Assembly: GCF_014651675.1 (NCBI RefSeq)
Contig: NZ_BMXI01000009.1
Span: forward strand, 124,001 to 188,000
Direction: 5' to 3'
Length of the DNA: 64,000 nucleotides
Source: Roseibacillus persicicus
GTDB taxonomy: Bacteria; Verrucomicrobiota; Verrucomicrobiia; Verrucomicrobiales; Akkermansiaceae
Shown piece after piece: positions 35,605 to 44,725 of the stretch. The notes under the pieces are model-generated. The model did no database searches. It saw nothing but the letters and a program-made list of their open reading frames with translations, and was not told the DNA's origin. Made by a program: the position numbers and the translations under genes. Each line of letters opens with the position of its first letter. The first letter of the stretch is position 1.

Positions 35605-36414
35605 TCACACTGCCACCGGAGCCTTGATGCCAGGGTGGGGATCGTAACCGGTGAGGGTAAAGTCCTCAAAAGAGAACCCGTCGATGTCTTTAATCTGAGG
35701 ATTCAGTTTCATTTGAGGAAGTGGCCGGGGTTCGCGACCCAGCTGCTTGCGGGCTTGTTCGAGGTGATTTGAATAGAGGTGCAAGTCTCCGAAGGTATGG
35801 ACAAAGTTCCGAGGCTCATATCCGCAGACTTGAGCGATCATCTGGGTGAGCAGGGCGTATGAGGCGATATTGAAAGGGACTCCCAAAAAAAGGTCCGCCG
35901 AACGCTGGTAGAGCTGGCAGGAAAGCCCTGGTTTATCGGAGTCGATATCGTGAACATAAAATTGAAACAACAGGTGGCAGGGAGGGAGGGCCATCTCGTC
36001 CACCAAACCCACATTCCATGCCGACACCAAGTGGCGCCGCGAATGGGGATTGTTTTTAAGTGAGTCCACTAACCGCGCAATCTGGTCGATTGTCGTTCCG
36101 TCAGGTTTTGGCCATGAGCGCCACTGTTGCCCGTAGACCGGGCCGAGATCGCCATTTTCGTCCGCCCATTCATCCCAAATGGACACTCCATTTTCTTTCA
36201 AATAGGAGATGTTGGTATCGCCCTGTAGAAACCAAAGAAGCTCATGAATGATAGAGCGGAGGTGAAGCTTTTTGGTGGTCACGCAAGGAAATCCCTCGCG
36301 AAGATCGTAGCGGTTCTGGTGTCCAAAAACCGAAATCGTTCCCGTGCCAGTGCGGTCTGTGCGGGGTTCACCGTGGTCCAAAACATGTTTTAGGAGATCG
36401 AGGTAGGCACGCAT
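35605..36414 (-). CDS. thyA: Thymidylate synthase
   Basis: A 269-residue enzyme that methylates dUMP to dTMP using methylene-tetrahydrofolate. Conserved: [12 protein letters not shown], the catalytic cysteine in [33 protein letters not shown] and [12 protein letters not shown]. The start ATG 36414 gives a length close to that of E. coli ThyA. DHFR at 34.7 kb regenerates its cofactor. No Shine-Dalgarno is strong. Confidence 0.97.
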   Translation of the reverse strand: MRAYLDLLKHVLDHGEPRTDRTGTGTISVFGHQNRYDLREGFPCVTTKKLHLRSIIHELLWFLQGDTNISYLKENGVSIWDEWADENGDLGPVYGQQWRSWPKPDGTTIDQIARLVDSLKNNPHSRRHLVSAWNVGLVDEMALPPCHLLFQFYVHDIDSDKPGLSCQLYQRSADLFLGVPFNIASYALLTQMIAQVCGYEPRNFVHTFGDLHLYSNHLEQARKQLGREPRPLPQMKLNPQIKDIDGFSFEDFTLTGYDPHPGIKAPVAV

Positions 36415-36569
36415 GGTTGGGTTGGGGGAGATTGGAGAAAGACCGGTTGAGAGTCGAGGATGAACGGCCGGTTCCTTTCTTGGGCTGGAGGGCAGCGCTG
36501 TCATCACTTTGTCTTGGTGTGGACTCCTGGCTCTCTTTCGTCTAACCTCGCTCACTCTTAACGAGCGTC

Positions 36570-37448
36570 ATGGAAGATCCCCCAAGCAGAAGACCCAAGA
36601 AAAAGTTCCTCACTTTGTTGATGGAGATTGTCGTTTTGCTTTGTGTGGTCGCAGTTGCGGGTGGCATGGGGTGGTTTATCGGCAACGGGGACGTTAAAGA
36701 TGTGAGGGCTGTCAATCGGCAGCTCCAAGAGGAGCGGACCCGTTCTGCCGAACTGAGAAAGGAAAGGGCCGCACTCCGTGAAGAGTTGCGAATTGCCAAA
36801 GAAGGGGGAGTGGAAAAGAAAGAGACGGACTTGGACAAGTTGCTTGCTCGCAAGGAGGCCGAGTGGAAGAGAAAACTCAATCAGGTGCGAATCGAGGCTG
36901 AAGTTGAGAAAGTGAAACGAGTCGAAGATTTGGAGCGGGAGATTCGCCTCCTGAAAATGGACGAGCGCATGAAGAAGGAAATGGCCGAGGGCGATGATTC
37001 TGCCGTTCCCGAAGGGGTCGCCCAAGGTTTGACGCCCCGCGCTCGACAGGTTTGTGCCGAAATGCTCGCGTGGGAAGGGCTTGAGTCCGATGCTTTGGCA
37101 GCCGCGAGGGAAAAGTTGACTCGTGAGTTGGGCGCGCGCTCTTTGGTTCGGGTGAAATTTGGGAGCGGAAGTGCTCACGTCGGGAGCGACGACCTCGATG
37201 CCATTCGTGTCGCGGTTGCCGACACTCAAGACTACTCCTTGCTCCTCGCAGTTGGATTTGCCGACACGGGAGGCGACGAGGAATTGAACAGGGAGTTGGG
37301 TAGCCTCAGGGCCCGCAATACAGCGGACTCAATGCAAGGATTGATTCGAAGAGGGCAGATAGTCGAGTCCGTGTATCTCGGCGAGACCTCTCGGTTTGGA
37401 GCTAAGGCCGAAAACCGTGTGGTCGAGATTTGGGAGCTTCAGCGGTAG
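36570..37448 (+). CDS. Membrane-anchored coiled-coil protein with OmpA-like domain
   Basis: A 292-residue protein. One transmembrane segment (FLTLLMEIVVLLCVVAVAGGMGWFIG, about 13-37) is followed by a coiled coil (about 47-135, Arg/Glu heptads) and a C-terminal OmpA-like domain (about 190-290, VKFGSGSAHVG, ELNRELGSLRARNTADSM, AENRVVEI), which in relatives binds peptidoglycan. It may tether the inner membrane to the wall, like MotB or PAL-type anchors. It is transcribed divergently from thyA. Confidence 0.75.
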   Translation: MEDPPSRRPKKKFLTLLMEIVVLLCVVAVAGGMGWFIGNGDVKDVRAVNRQLQEERTRSAELRKERAALREELRIAKEGGVEKKETDLDKLLARKEAEWKRKLNQVRIEAEVEKVKRVEDLEREIRLLKMDERMKKEMAEGDDSAVPEGVAQGLTPRARQVCAEMLAWEGLESDALAAAREKLTRELGARSLVRVKFGSGSAHVGSDDLDAIRVAVADTQDYSLLLAVGFADTGGDEELNRELGSLRARNTADSMQGLIRRGQIVESVYLGETSRFGAKAENRVVEIWELQR

Positions 37449-37526
37449 CCTCGGAAGCTGGGTGGGGTTGTTGAATTTGGCGAAATTGCTATCGCCACGT
37501 GAGGTGTTTTTGGCAGTATCCCGGCC

Positions 37527-38600
37527 ATGTCCGACTACTCAATCTCACTTCTCCGTCAACTTACTGAAGCTCACTCTGTCCCAGGCTTTGAGGATGAAGT
37601 CAGGGCTATTTTTCAGAAAGAACTCTCCGAGTATGGGGAATTGGGGAGCGATCGTCTGGGTTCAGCATACTGTCAATCTAGTGCTGCCAAAAGCGGCCCC
37701 AAGATTCTTGTGGCAGGACACATGGATGAAGTTGGTTTCCGTGTTCAGGCAGTCAATCCGGCGGGTTATTTGACCTTCGTTCCGGTGGGAGGGTGGTGGG
37801 GTCACAATTTGCTGGCTCAGCGCGTCGAAGTGAAAACCCGTTCCGGACGCAAAATTCTCGGGGTTGTTGCCTCCAAGCCGCCGCACTTTTTAACAGCACA
37901 AGAACGCGGAAAGGTTCAGGACCTGGACGCAATGTTCATCGACGTAGCGGCCAGTTCTGCGCAGGAAGTCGCAGATTGGGGAATACGGGTTGGTGATCCG
38001 GTAGCTCCAGTGAGTTCCTTTCAGCCCACAGCTCACAAAGATCGCTATTTGGCCAAGGCTTTTGATAATCGGGTCGGGATGGCTGGTGCAATCGAGGTTG
38101 GAAAGGCCTTGATGAAGAGTTCGAAGGGCAATCTGGTAGTCGCGGGGACAGTTCAAGAAGAAGTCGGTCTTCGGGGCTCCCGAACCTTGGCCAATGAGCT
38201 CGAACCCGATGTCGCGATCGTCCTCGAGGGCCCGCCGGCGGATGATACCCCGGGGCAGGATTTATCAATGAGCCAAGGAATCCTCGGGGGAGGGGTGCAA
38301 ATTCGACTTCATGATCCTTCCGCAATCATGAATCCTCGACTAGTTGATTTGGCGTTGGGTATCGCAGAAAAGCGTGGAATCAAGCATCAGGTCACGGTGA
38401 GAAGAAGTGGTGGAACTGATGCGGGCGGATTTCATCTCTCGAATACCGGCGTTCCCTGTATTGTGTTGGGGGTCCCTGCGCGCTACATCCATTCGCACAA
38501 CGGAATTATGGACCTCAACGATTACCAGGCAATGGTGGCATTGGCTTCCGCGCTTGTTGAGGAGTTGGAGCAAAGTGGCGGTAGTCATGCGGCCTACTAA
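37527..38600 (+). CDS. M42-family metallopeptidase (glutamyl/general aminopeptidase)
   Basis: A 357-residue metallo-aminopeptidase of the M42 family (PepA/FrvX/TET). Zinc ligands and catalytic residues appear in AGHMDEVGF, AFDNRVG, TVQEEVGLRG and the C-terminal IHSHNG. These enzymes often assemble into dodecamers and process peptides from the N-terminus. There is no signal peptide, so it is cytoplasmic. A small basic reading frame overlaps its 3' end. Confidence 0.93.
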   Translation: MSDYSISLLRQLTEAHSVPGFEDEVRAIFQKELSEYGELGSDRLGSAYCQSSAAKSGPKILVAGHMDEVGFRVQAVNPAGYLTFVPVGGWWGHNLLAQRVEVKTRSGRKILGVVASKPPHFLTAQERGKVQDLDAMFIDVAASSAQEVADWGIRVGDPVAPVSSFQPTAHKDRYLAKAFDNRVGMAGAIEVGKALMKSSKGNLVVAGTVQEEVGLRGSRTLANELEPDVAIVLEGPPADDTPGQDLSMSQGILGGGVQIRLHDPSAIMNPRLVDLALGIAEKRGIKHQVTVRRSGGTDAGGFHLSNTGVPCIVLGVPARYIHSHNGIMDLNDYQAMVALASALVEELEQSGGSHAAY

Positions 38601-38709
38601 GAAAGGCTCAAAGCGCATTCCGTCTTTTGCCACGTTCTATAATAGGAAACGGTTCGGGAATAACACGACAAGAGGAACTCGTGGAAGCCGCTTTTTTAGG
38701 AAAAAGTAG
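38587..38709 (+). CDS. Very small basic peptide, uncertain
   Basis: A 40-residue frame starting inside the last codons of the M42 gene, rich in Lys and Arg (RPTKKGSKR, YNRKRF, RFFRKK). Length and overlap make it weak; the composition resembles a short ribosomal-type or nucleic-acid-binding peptide. No ribosome-binding site stands out. The remaining bases to 38929 hold only the promoter at 38821. Confidence 0.25.
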   Translation: MRPTKKGSKRIPSFATFYNRKRFGNNTTRGTRGSRFFRKK

Positions 38710-38820
38710 GGACCGTGGGGCTTTGGAAGCGGGGAGCAATGAACTCGCTGCAGAGTGCCTAACTCCCGTTATTTAAGGCAAATTAAAGAAAAAGTTTTTC
38801 AGTTCTTATCCAAAAAAAAA

Positions 38821-38849
38821 TTGACTCGTTGGCATCACGGTAGCTACAG
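38821..38849 (+). promoter_or_regulatory. Putative promoter of the secreted-protein gene, -10 CTACAG
   Basis: TTGACT (38821-38826), 17-bp spacer and CTACAG with following TG (38844-38851), about 80 bp before the ATG at 38930, after an A/T-rich stretch. It has the same architecture as the promoter at 16598. Confidence 0.55.
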
Positions 38850-38929
38850 TGCCCGTGGATTGCCTGCGGAATACAAATAAGACCACCCAAGTCCAGAATG
38901 ATTCTGGCAAAAAATTACGAATAAAAATC

Positions 38930-39865
38930 ATGAAAATGACTACACTGAAATCAGTGGCCATCGCAGTGGGCCTTTGCTCCTCTGCCTTCGGTCAGGCAAC
39001 AAGCCCCGTTGTGGGTTATACTACCGAAAATCTTCAGACTGGATTTAACCTGTTTGGTGTTACTCTCCATAGTAAGCCTGTGGCTAGTGGTACTTTCGAG
39101 TCGGATTTGACCGACGATGATGCGGATTTCGCCGCTGTGTTGGTTGATGCGGAAGCGACCTACTTGCTAGAGGTTGAGTCTGGTGCTCAAGCTGGTGCTG
39201 TTGCTGAAATTTCCGGTAATACTGCCACTTCGTTGACTGCGGGAGGGTTGGTTACTGGCGCAGCCGAATATTCCATCAGGGAGGCTCTTACCCTCGAGGA
39301 TGTTTTTGGTACGAGCCTGACTGGTAGTTTCAACGCTACTGCTGCTGATATTGTCTGGATTCCTGATGGGCTGGGCGGATTCAATCAGTATTTCTATTCT
39401 ACTACCGGAAGTCAGTTTCGTCCTACCAATGCTCCATTCGCGGTAGCAGAACCTGTGCCTGTTTTTTACCCAGACGGGATGTTTGTTGAGGTGAAGTCGG
39501 GAAGTCCTTCAGTGACTGTTTCGGGTGATCTCAAGGAGGGTGCTACTGCGGTATCGAACATGCAGGGCTTCAATGTTGCTGCGAATCCAGGGCCTGTTGG
39601 AGTTACGCTTGGTACAATCGGTTTGGAGGCGACTCTCACTGGTAGCTTTAATGCTACTGCTGCTGATATTGTCTGGCTGCCGGATGGCGCGGGTGGGTTT
39701 AATCAATACTTCTTTAACTCAACTGCTAGCGTTTGGCGTCCGACTTCTTCTCCTTTTTCCGGCGACTCTTCAGAGGTAGTTGTGCCAAGTGCATTCTTTA
39801 TTGAGCGCAAGACTCCTGGCACTACGGTTGTTGCAAATACTCCAAGCTACTATGCTGGGCTTTAG
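38930..39865 (+). CDS. Secreted protein with an internally duplicated module, hypothetical
   Basis: A 311-residue exported protein. Signal peptide AIAVGLCSSAFGQA is followed by VVGYTT, typical of an exported Verrucomicrobial family. Two nearly identical segments LTGSFNATAADIVW(I/L)PDG are seen at about residues 130-146 and 236-252, each followed by GGFNQYF and a RPT-rich stretch, so the chain holds two related beta-rich repeats. Function unknown; surface or secreted structural role is a guess. It precedes a PEP-CTERM protein by 41 bp. The promoter at 38821 fits the upstream spacing. Confidence 0.75.
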   Translation: MKMTTLKSVAIAVGLCSSAFGQATSPVVGYTTENLQTGFNLFGVTLHSKPVASGTFESDLTDDDADFAAVLVDAEATYLLEVESGAQAGAVAEISGNTATSLTAGGLVTGAAEYSIREALTLEDVFGTSLTGSFNATAADIVWIPDGLGGFNQYFYSTTGSQFRPTNAPFAVAEPVPVFYPDGMFVEVKSGSPSVTVSGDLKEGATAVSNMQGFNVAANPGPVGVTLGTIGLEATLTGSFNATAADIVWLPDGAGGFNQYFFNSTASVWRPTSSPFSGDSSEVVVPSAFFIERKTPGTTVVANTPSYYAGL

Positions 39866-39906
39866 TTGCCTGGGGATTATTTAAATTATTCTAACACACA
39901 AAATAT

Positions 39907-40527
39907 ATGAAAATTAGTCTATTAGCGTTTGCAATCTTCGGAAGCTCTGTTCTTTCCGGTTTTGCTGCCTCCATTACATTTGATAACATCTCGTTCGGAG
40001 GTGGAAATAGCGTGTTGCTGTTTGATAATTCCGGAGCTCCTTTGGCTTCCGGCGCGATTAGCCTTTATTCTGGAGTCGCCCCGACTTCCTTTGACGAGGC
40101 TTTGACGCTTTCCGCAACAGCCCCTCTTGATCGTCTTGTTTTGGATGGCTCGACAGCTCTTCCAGGTGGTCTTATTTCGGGTTCTTTCGATACTCCCAAC
40201 GCGGGCGAGTTAACTGGCGTTAACCTCTTTGTATTGATTTCCGATGAAAGCGGCACTCAGTTTGGTGCATATGACCTAGTAGGGACGTTCACGAAGGCTG
40301 ATACCCCTCCTCCAGCAAGTGCTTTTACCGAAACTTTTAATAATTCGAGTTTAGTCACTTTGGCTGCACCAGAGTCTGGCAATGTTCAAGGCGATTTTTC
40401 CGCGATTGCGGGACCTGGCGCAACTGATGGTGCGTATGGACTACGACTGGCTGCTATCCCTGAGCCATCTTCGGCTCTTCTTGCGGGTCTTGCGCTCGTT
40501 GGTGGACTTGTTCGCCGTCGTCGCTAG
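39907..40527 (+). CDS. PEP-CTERM sorted secreted protein
   Basis: A 206-residue protein with an N-terminal signal (LLAFAIFGSSVLSGFAAS) and a textbook PEP-CTERM tail at residues 185-206 (PEPSS, a hydrophobic segment LLAGLALVGGLV, then RRRR). In this family the exosortase cleaves near PEP and the protein ends on the cell surface or in extracellular matrix. The middle is a Ser/Thr-poor beta-rich region of no known fold. It is followed by a strong terminator. The exosortase gene is not in this window. Confidence 0.9.
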   Translation: MKISLLAFAIFGSSVLSGFAASITFDNISFGGGNSVLLFDNSGAPLASGAISLYSGVAPTSFDEALTLSATAPLDRLVLDGSTALPGGLISGSFDTPNAGELTGVNLFVLISDESGTQFGAYDLVGTFTKADTPPPASAFTETFNNSSLVTLAAPESGNVQGDFSAIAGPGATDGAYGLRLAAIPEPSSALLAGLALVGGLVRRRR

Positions 40528-40554
40528 TCTTCTAGCAATCAACTGATTTCAGTG

Positions 40555-40587
40555 CCGCCTGCTTCTTCGGAAGCAGGCGGTTTTTTT
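40555..40587 (+). terminator. Rho-independent terminator after the PEP-CTERM gene
   Basis: An 11-bp stem CCGCCTGCTTC / GAAGCAGGCGG with a TTCG tetraloop and T-run. Confidence 0.96.
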
Positions 40588-40697
40588 GTGATTATCTCTT
40601 GGGGGGGGAGAATCGAAATTTATTGGAAACCGTGACGAATTTTGTTAAGTTTCGTCCGCTAGTTTTCTGAGGAATACTGCGTAATCTCTGACAACAA

Positions 40698-42245
40698 ATG
40701 GCAATTAGGAAAATTTTACTCTTCAGTTTGATCGGGTCATTCAGCCCATTGACCTTCGGAATGGAGGGAAAGGCTGAATATGAGATGTTTTGTGGTGCTT
40801 GTCACAATCCAGACGGCAAAGGCGCTGGCGAAGGAGCGTTTCCTCCTCTTGCGGGCAGTGAGTGGGTCAAGGGGGATCCAGAAAGAATGATTCAAGTTGT
40901 TCTTCATGGCCTGGAGGGCCCCGTGAGCGTTTCTGGGAAATCCTATAATCTCGCAATGCCGCCTCAGGGAGGGGTGCTAAGTAACGAACAAATCGCTGCA
41001 ATCGTCACTTATGTTCGTGGTTCTTGGGGAAACAAGGAAAAGGGAGTGGACGCTCAGTTCGTAAAAAAGGCTAGAGAGCGCACCGCGAGTCAGCAGAAAA
41101 TGTGGAAGGCCAACCAGCTGCTCGATAAGTGGCCGCTACCTTCGCAAAAGGGGCCGGTGGAGCATCTGATAGCGACCGTTTATAAGGGGGAATTTAAATC
41201 GATGCCCGACTTCTCAAAGTTGGAGCCATCAGCTGTTGAAGAAGAGGCCGAGGGGTATTTTGACCTCAGTAATTTGGGGGAAAAGGATCATTTTGCCGTC
41301 GTTTGGGAAGGAGAATTCAATGTCGAAAACGGCGGCGACTACACCTTTCAGTTAGACTCTGATGATGGAGCTCGTCTCTTCGTAAACGGCGAGAAGGTCA
41401 CTGAGGTGAAGGGCATTGGTGCGATGGGTCGCACACGGGAGGGCCGCGTGCTTTTGGAGCCGGGAGTTTCCAAGATTCGACTGGAATATTTCGAGTACAA
41501 GGGGGAAGAGGGGATTGCTCTAGGGATGCGAAAGGGCAAGCAATGGGTCTATTTTACGAAAGATAAAACCAAGAAATCGTCCGCACCGCCTTCCATCCCA
41601 CTTGTAGTGAAGGATGAAGCGCGAATTTATCGCAACTTTATCAAAGGAACGACAGCCCGAGCGATCGGGGTGGGTTATCCGGGGGGAGTGAACTTGGCGT
41701 TCAGTGCTGATGAGCTCGGACTGGGGCTTGCTTGGACCGGGGACTTTATCGACGCTGGTCTGCATTGGACCGGTCGCGGGCAGGGCTTTCAATCACCGGG
41801 TGGGCGGCGTGTTCTCGGCTTCGGGGTTGGTCCGGCTTTCGCTCTCTCGGCCGGAGAGCTATCTCAATGGCCGAAGGCTTGGCAGAACGAGCTGAAGCCA
41901 CGCTTTCGCGGGTATGTGCTAGACGACAAGCGGCAGCCCGAGTTTCGCTATGAGGTTGCGGGGATTCAGTTCTTCGATAAACCCGAGGCGGTTCAAGGGC
42001 GTGAATTGGTGCGCAACATCAAGCTGCTTGCTGGTGACAGTCCGCCTCAAGACATCAGAATGAGGTTGAGTGCTGGAGGAGCCAAATCTCTGGGCTCCCA
42101 CTCGTTTGAACTCGGAAACGGGGTGCGATTGGAAGTCGCCAAATGTGATTCAGTGCAGACGAAGGTAACAAACGATGGGGTGATCCTGGAGTTGAAGCTA
42201 AAGCCCGGTGAAAATCGGATTGGATTGCGTTACGTTTGGAAATAG
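40698..42245 (+). CDS. Secreted c-type cytochrome fused to a PA14 domain
   Basis: A 515-residue secreted protein. A signal peptide (about 1-21) is followed by a cytochrome c domain (about 24-115) with the heme motif CGACH (32-36) and the axial Met region AMPPQGG. A PA14-like carbohydrate-binding domain is at about 150-270 (FAVVWEGEFNVENGGDYTF, SDDGARLFVNGEKV). The C-terminal half is beta-rich. Such chains are typical of PVC-group sugar-oxidising systems, in which the cytochrome probably accepts electrons from a dehydrogenase. The next gene, 18 bp away, is a dehydrogenase-like protein, and the two should work together. Confidence 0.88.
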   Translation: MAIRKILLFSLIGSFSPLTFGMEGKAEYEMFCGACHNPDGKGAGEGAFPPLAGSEWVKGDPERMIQVVLHGLEGPVSVSGKSYNLAMPPQGGVLSNEQIAAIVTYVRGSWGNKEKGVDAQFVKKARERTASQQKMWKANQLLDKWPLPSQKGPVEHLIATVYKGEFKSMPDFSKLEPSAVEEEAEGYFDLSNLGEKDHFAVVWEGEFNVENGGDYTFQLDSDDGARLFVNGEKVTEVKGIGAMGRTREGRVLLEPGVSKIRLEYFEYKGEEGIALGMRKGKQWVYFTKDKTKKSSAPPSIPLVVKDEARIYRNFIKGTTARAIGVGYPGGVNLAFSADELGLGLAWTGDFIDAGLHWTGRGQGFQSPGGRRVLGFGVGPAFALSAGELSQWPKAWQNELKPRFRGYVLDDKRQPEFRYEVAGIQFFDKPEAVQGRELVRNIKLLAGDSPPQDIRMRLSAGGAKSLGSHSFELGNGVRLEVAKCDSVQTKVTNDGVILELKLKPGENRIGLRYVWK

Positions 42246-42272
42246 TGGGAAAAAATTGAAATTTTGAAGAGG

Positions 42273-43718
42273 ATGAAAAGAGGATTGTTAGGAGCCTTCG
42301 CGGTCATGAGCGGTGGATTTGTATCGGCCGAAGAGTATTATCAGACTGAGGTCATTCCGACTCCGGAGGGCGAATTTCTTGAGTTGGGCTCGATAGCTTT
42401 GTTACCCGAACGGCGTGTTGCAGTGTCCAGTCGCCGGGGAGATATTTGGATTTGTGAAGGGGCTTATGAGGAGGACCTTTCAAAAGTCAAATGGACCAAA
42501 TTTGCTGAAGGTCTTCACGAACCTTTTGGGATGTTTTGGCGTGATGGCTGGCTGTGGCTCACGCAGCGACCAGAGGTCACCAAGATCCGCGATTTGGATG
42601 GAGACTGGCGGGCTGACGAGTTTGTTACAGTGGCCGCTCCCTGGGGAATTAATGGCAACTACCACGAATACGCCTTTGGAACTGATCCTGACAAGTACGG
42701 CAATGTTTGGGTGGCCCTGTGTCTAACGGGATCCGGCGCTGCAGCTGATGATTCACCTTTCCGCGGTTGGGGATTTCGTATTACTCCCGACGGGGAAGCG
42801 ATTCCAACGGTCAACGGCATTCGTTCGCCAGGAGGAATCGGGTTCAATGCGGCTGGAGATACCTTCTACTGCGACAATCAGGGCCTGTGGAATGGGAGTT
42901 CCTCGTTGAAGCATATGAAGATTGGCGGCTTCATGGGCAATCCAGTCGGAAACAAATACGCCTCCCTCCAGAATGTGCTCAAGGACCCGGGAACCCCGGA
43001 AAGTGGGTCAAGAATTGAATCTGAGAGAAAGAAAATCAAAGAGCTCGTCCCGCCAGCTGTCGTTTTTCCTCATGGTTTAATCGGGCAGTCGCCTACCGGG
43101 GTGATTCCCGAGCAAACGGGTGGTCAGTTTGGACCTTTTAGCGGCCAGACGCTAGTCGGCGAACAAACTCATTCTCAGGTTCAGAGAGTCTTCTTGGAGA
43201 AAGTGAATGGAGTTTATCAGGGGGCGGTTTGGCATTTTCTGGAAGGCTACCGCTCTGGGATCGTTCCACTCCGTTTGAGTGAGGATGGAACTCTCTTTGT
43301 TGGTGGGACCAACCGGGGCTGGGCCGCACGAGGAGGGAAACCTTTCACCTTCGAGCGGACCCGTTGGAAGGGCAAGGTCCCTTTCGAGATGAAAGAGATG
43401 AAGCTCACGAAAGACGGTTGGGAGCTGACTTTTACTAAACCTGTAGATGCTGCCACGGCGGGGAATCCATCTTCCTATCAAATGGCCGCATGGACATATA
43501 TTTACCAAAAATCCTACGGAAGCCCTCAAGTGGATCAAGCCGAGCCCAAGGTGGTGAAGGCGGAGGTCGCCGCGGACAAACTTTCCGTGAAGCTCACCGT
43601 AGAAGGGCGAGTGAAAGGTCACGTCCACGAGTTGGACGCATCCGGCATCAAAGGCGCCGAAGGTTCTGCTCTCTGGCACCCCAAGTGTTACTACACCATC
43701 AATGAGTGGATCCCGTAA
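42273..43718 (+). CDS. Secreted PVC-type beta-propeller sugar dehydrogenase-like protein
   Basis: A protein of about 481 residues with signal peptide, then a beta-propeller-like region with PFGMFWRDGWLWLTQRPEV, TKIRDLDGDWRADEFVT, NGNYHEYAFGTDPDKYGN and GRTN-like GGTNRGWAARGG. This pattern resembles glucose/sorbosone dehydrogenase-like (PQQ or related) proteins common in Verrucomicrobiota and Planctomycetota. The cofactor is not proven. It lies directly downstream of the cytochrome/PA14 gene, so electron transfer to that heme is the natural inference. Start ATG 42273 is preferred. Confidence 0.82.
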   Translation: MKRGLLGAFAVMSGGFVSAEEYYQTEVIPTPEGEFLELGSIALLPERRVAVSSRRGDIWICEGAYEEDLSKVKWTKFAEGLHEPFGMFWRDGWLWLTQRPEVTKIRDLDGDWRADEFVTVAAPWGINGNYHEYAFGTDPDKYGNVWVALCLTGSGAAADDSPFRGWGFRITPDGEAIPTVNGIRSPGGIGFNAAGDTFYCDNQGLWNGSSSLKHMKIGGFMGNPVGNKYASLQNVLKDPGTPESGSRIESERKKIKELVPPAVVFPHGLIGQSPTGVIPEQTGGQFGPFSGQTLVGEQTHSQVQRVFLEKVNGVYQGAVWHFLEGYRSGIVPLRLSEDGTLFVGGTNRGWAARGGKPFTFERTRWKGKVPFEMKEMKLTKDGWELTFTKPVDAATAGNPSSYQMAAWTYIYQKSYGSPQVDQAEPKVVKAEVAADKLSVKLTVEGRVKGHVHELDASGIKGAEGSALWHPKCYYTINEWIP

Positions 43719-43798
43719 GTCGGGATGGAGGATTGGCAGGTGGGAGACTGCCTGTTTTCCCGCTTGGAAGGAGGCCGGATAGCCGCCATGTTTAGGCC

Positions 43799-44722
43799 AT
43801 GAAGAAATGCTTGATGCTCTTGAGCCTGGGTGTGCTGACAAGTTGCAGTTCGTTCAAGGGGGATGCACCGCCTCTGCAGGGAACGGTCAGAGGGGATAAT
43901 CCTCAGGCTGCCACGTTGTTCGATTCCGGACGAGGGTGGGAAGCTGCAGGGGAGTCCAAAAAAGCGTTGAAGAACTATCGTGCTCTTTTGCGCGATTATC
44001 CTGCGGACAAGCGGGCTGCGGAGTCTCGTTTTCGCGAAGCAGCTATTTTGACGGCGATGGGAAATGAAACAGACGCTTTCGATTCCTATCAATTGTTCAT
44101 CGAACGCCATCCCGGCGATCCGCTCTACGCTCAAGCGGTTGCGCAGCAGGAAGCGGTCGCGCATGCGGCGGCGAAAGGGGACATTCGCACGAGTTTCTTG
44201 GGGCTTAAGTCTAGGTTGGAGCGAAAAACCATCGTTGAGATGTTGGAAAAGGTTCGGGACAACGCGCCTCGCGCCAATTCAGCACCTCGAGCCCAGTATA
44301 TGATTGGACAGGTCAATGAGTCTCGCAAAAATCCGGTGGCTGCAATTGCGGCCTACGAGAAACTTGTGGATGATTACCCCAACTCGAGCGTCGCACCGGA
44401 CGCTCAGTTCCGCATAGGAGAAATTCTCTTGAAGCAGGCTCGCGAGGGCAATCAGGATCAGGCCAACTTGGAGCGAGCCAAGAATGCATACCGCGATTTG
44501 CTTTTGGCTTATCCCAATTCACCTTCGACTGCTCAGGCCAAGCAGCGCATTGCGACCATCGGCTCTCGGGATCTGCAGGCTTCATACAATGTGGCTGAAT
44601 TCTATCGCAAAAAAGGCGAACTGGATTCTGCCTCCTACTATTACCAGGAGGTTGTCGATGGAGCGGCTCCCAGTGACTTGCGCAACCGTGCGGCAGCCCG
44701 CTTGGCTGAGCTCAAACGTTAG
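43799..44722 (+). CDS. BamD-like outer-membrane lipoprotein with TPR repeats
   Basis: A 307-residue lipoprotein. The lipobox LTSC puts the acylated Cys at residue 16. TPR repeats follow over the rest of the chain (for example KKALKNYRALLRDYPADKRA, AIAAYEKLVDDYPNSSVAPDAQFRIGE). The YfiO/BamD architecture and the position before lptE suggest a role in outer-membrane protein assembly. YbgF-like proteins have a similar look and cannot be excluded. Three bases separate it from lptE. Confidence 0.8.
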   Translation: MKKCLMLLSLGVLTSCSSFKGDAPPLQGTVRGDNPQAATLFDSGRGWEAAGESKKALKNYRALLRDYPADKRAAESRFREAAILTAMGNETDAFDSYQLFIERHPGDPLYAQAVAQQEAVAHAAAKGDIRTSFLGLKSRLERKTIVEMLEKVRDNAPRANSAPRAQYMIGQVNESRKNPVAAIAAYEKLVDDYPNSSVAPDAQFRIGEILLKQAREGNQDQANLERAKNAYRDLLLAYPNSPSTAQAKQRIATIGSRDLQASYNVAEFYRKKGELDSASYYYQEVVDGAAPSDLRNRAAARLAELKR

Positions 44723-44725
44723 GGG

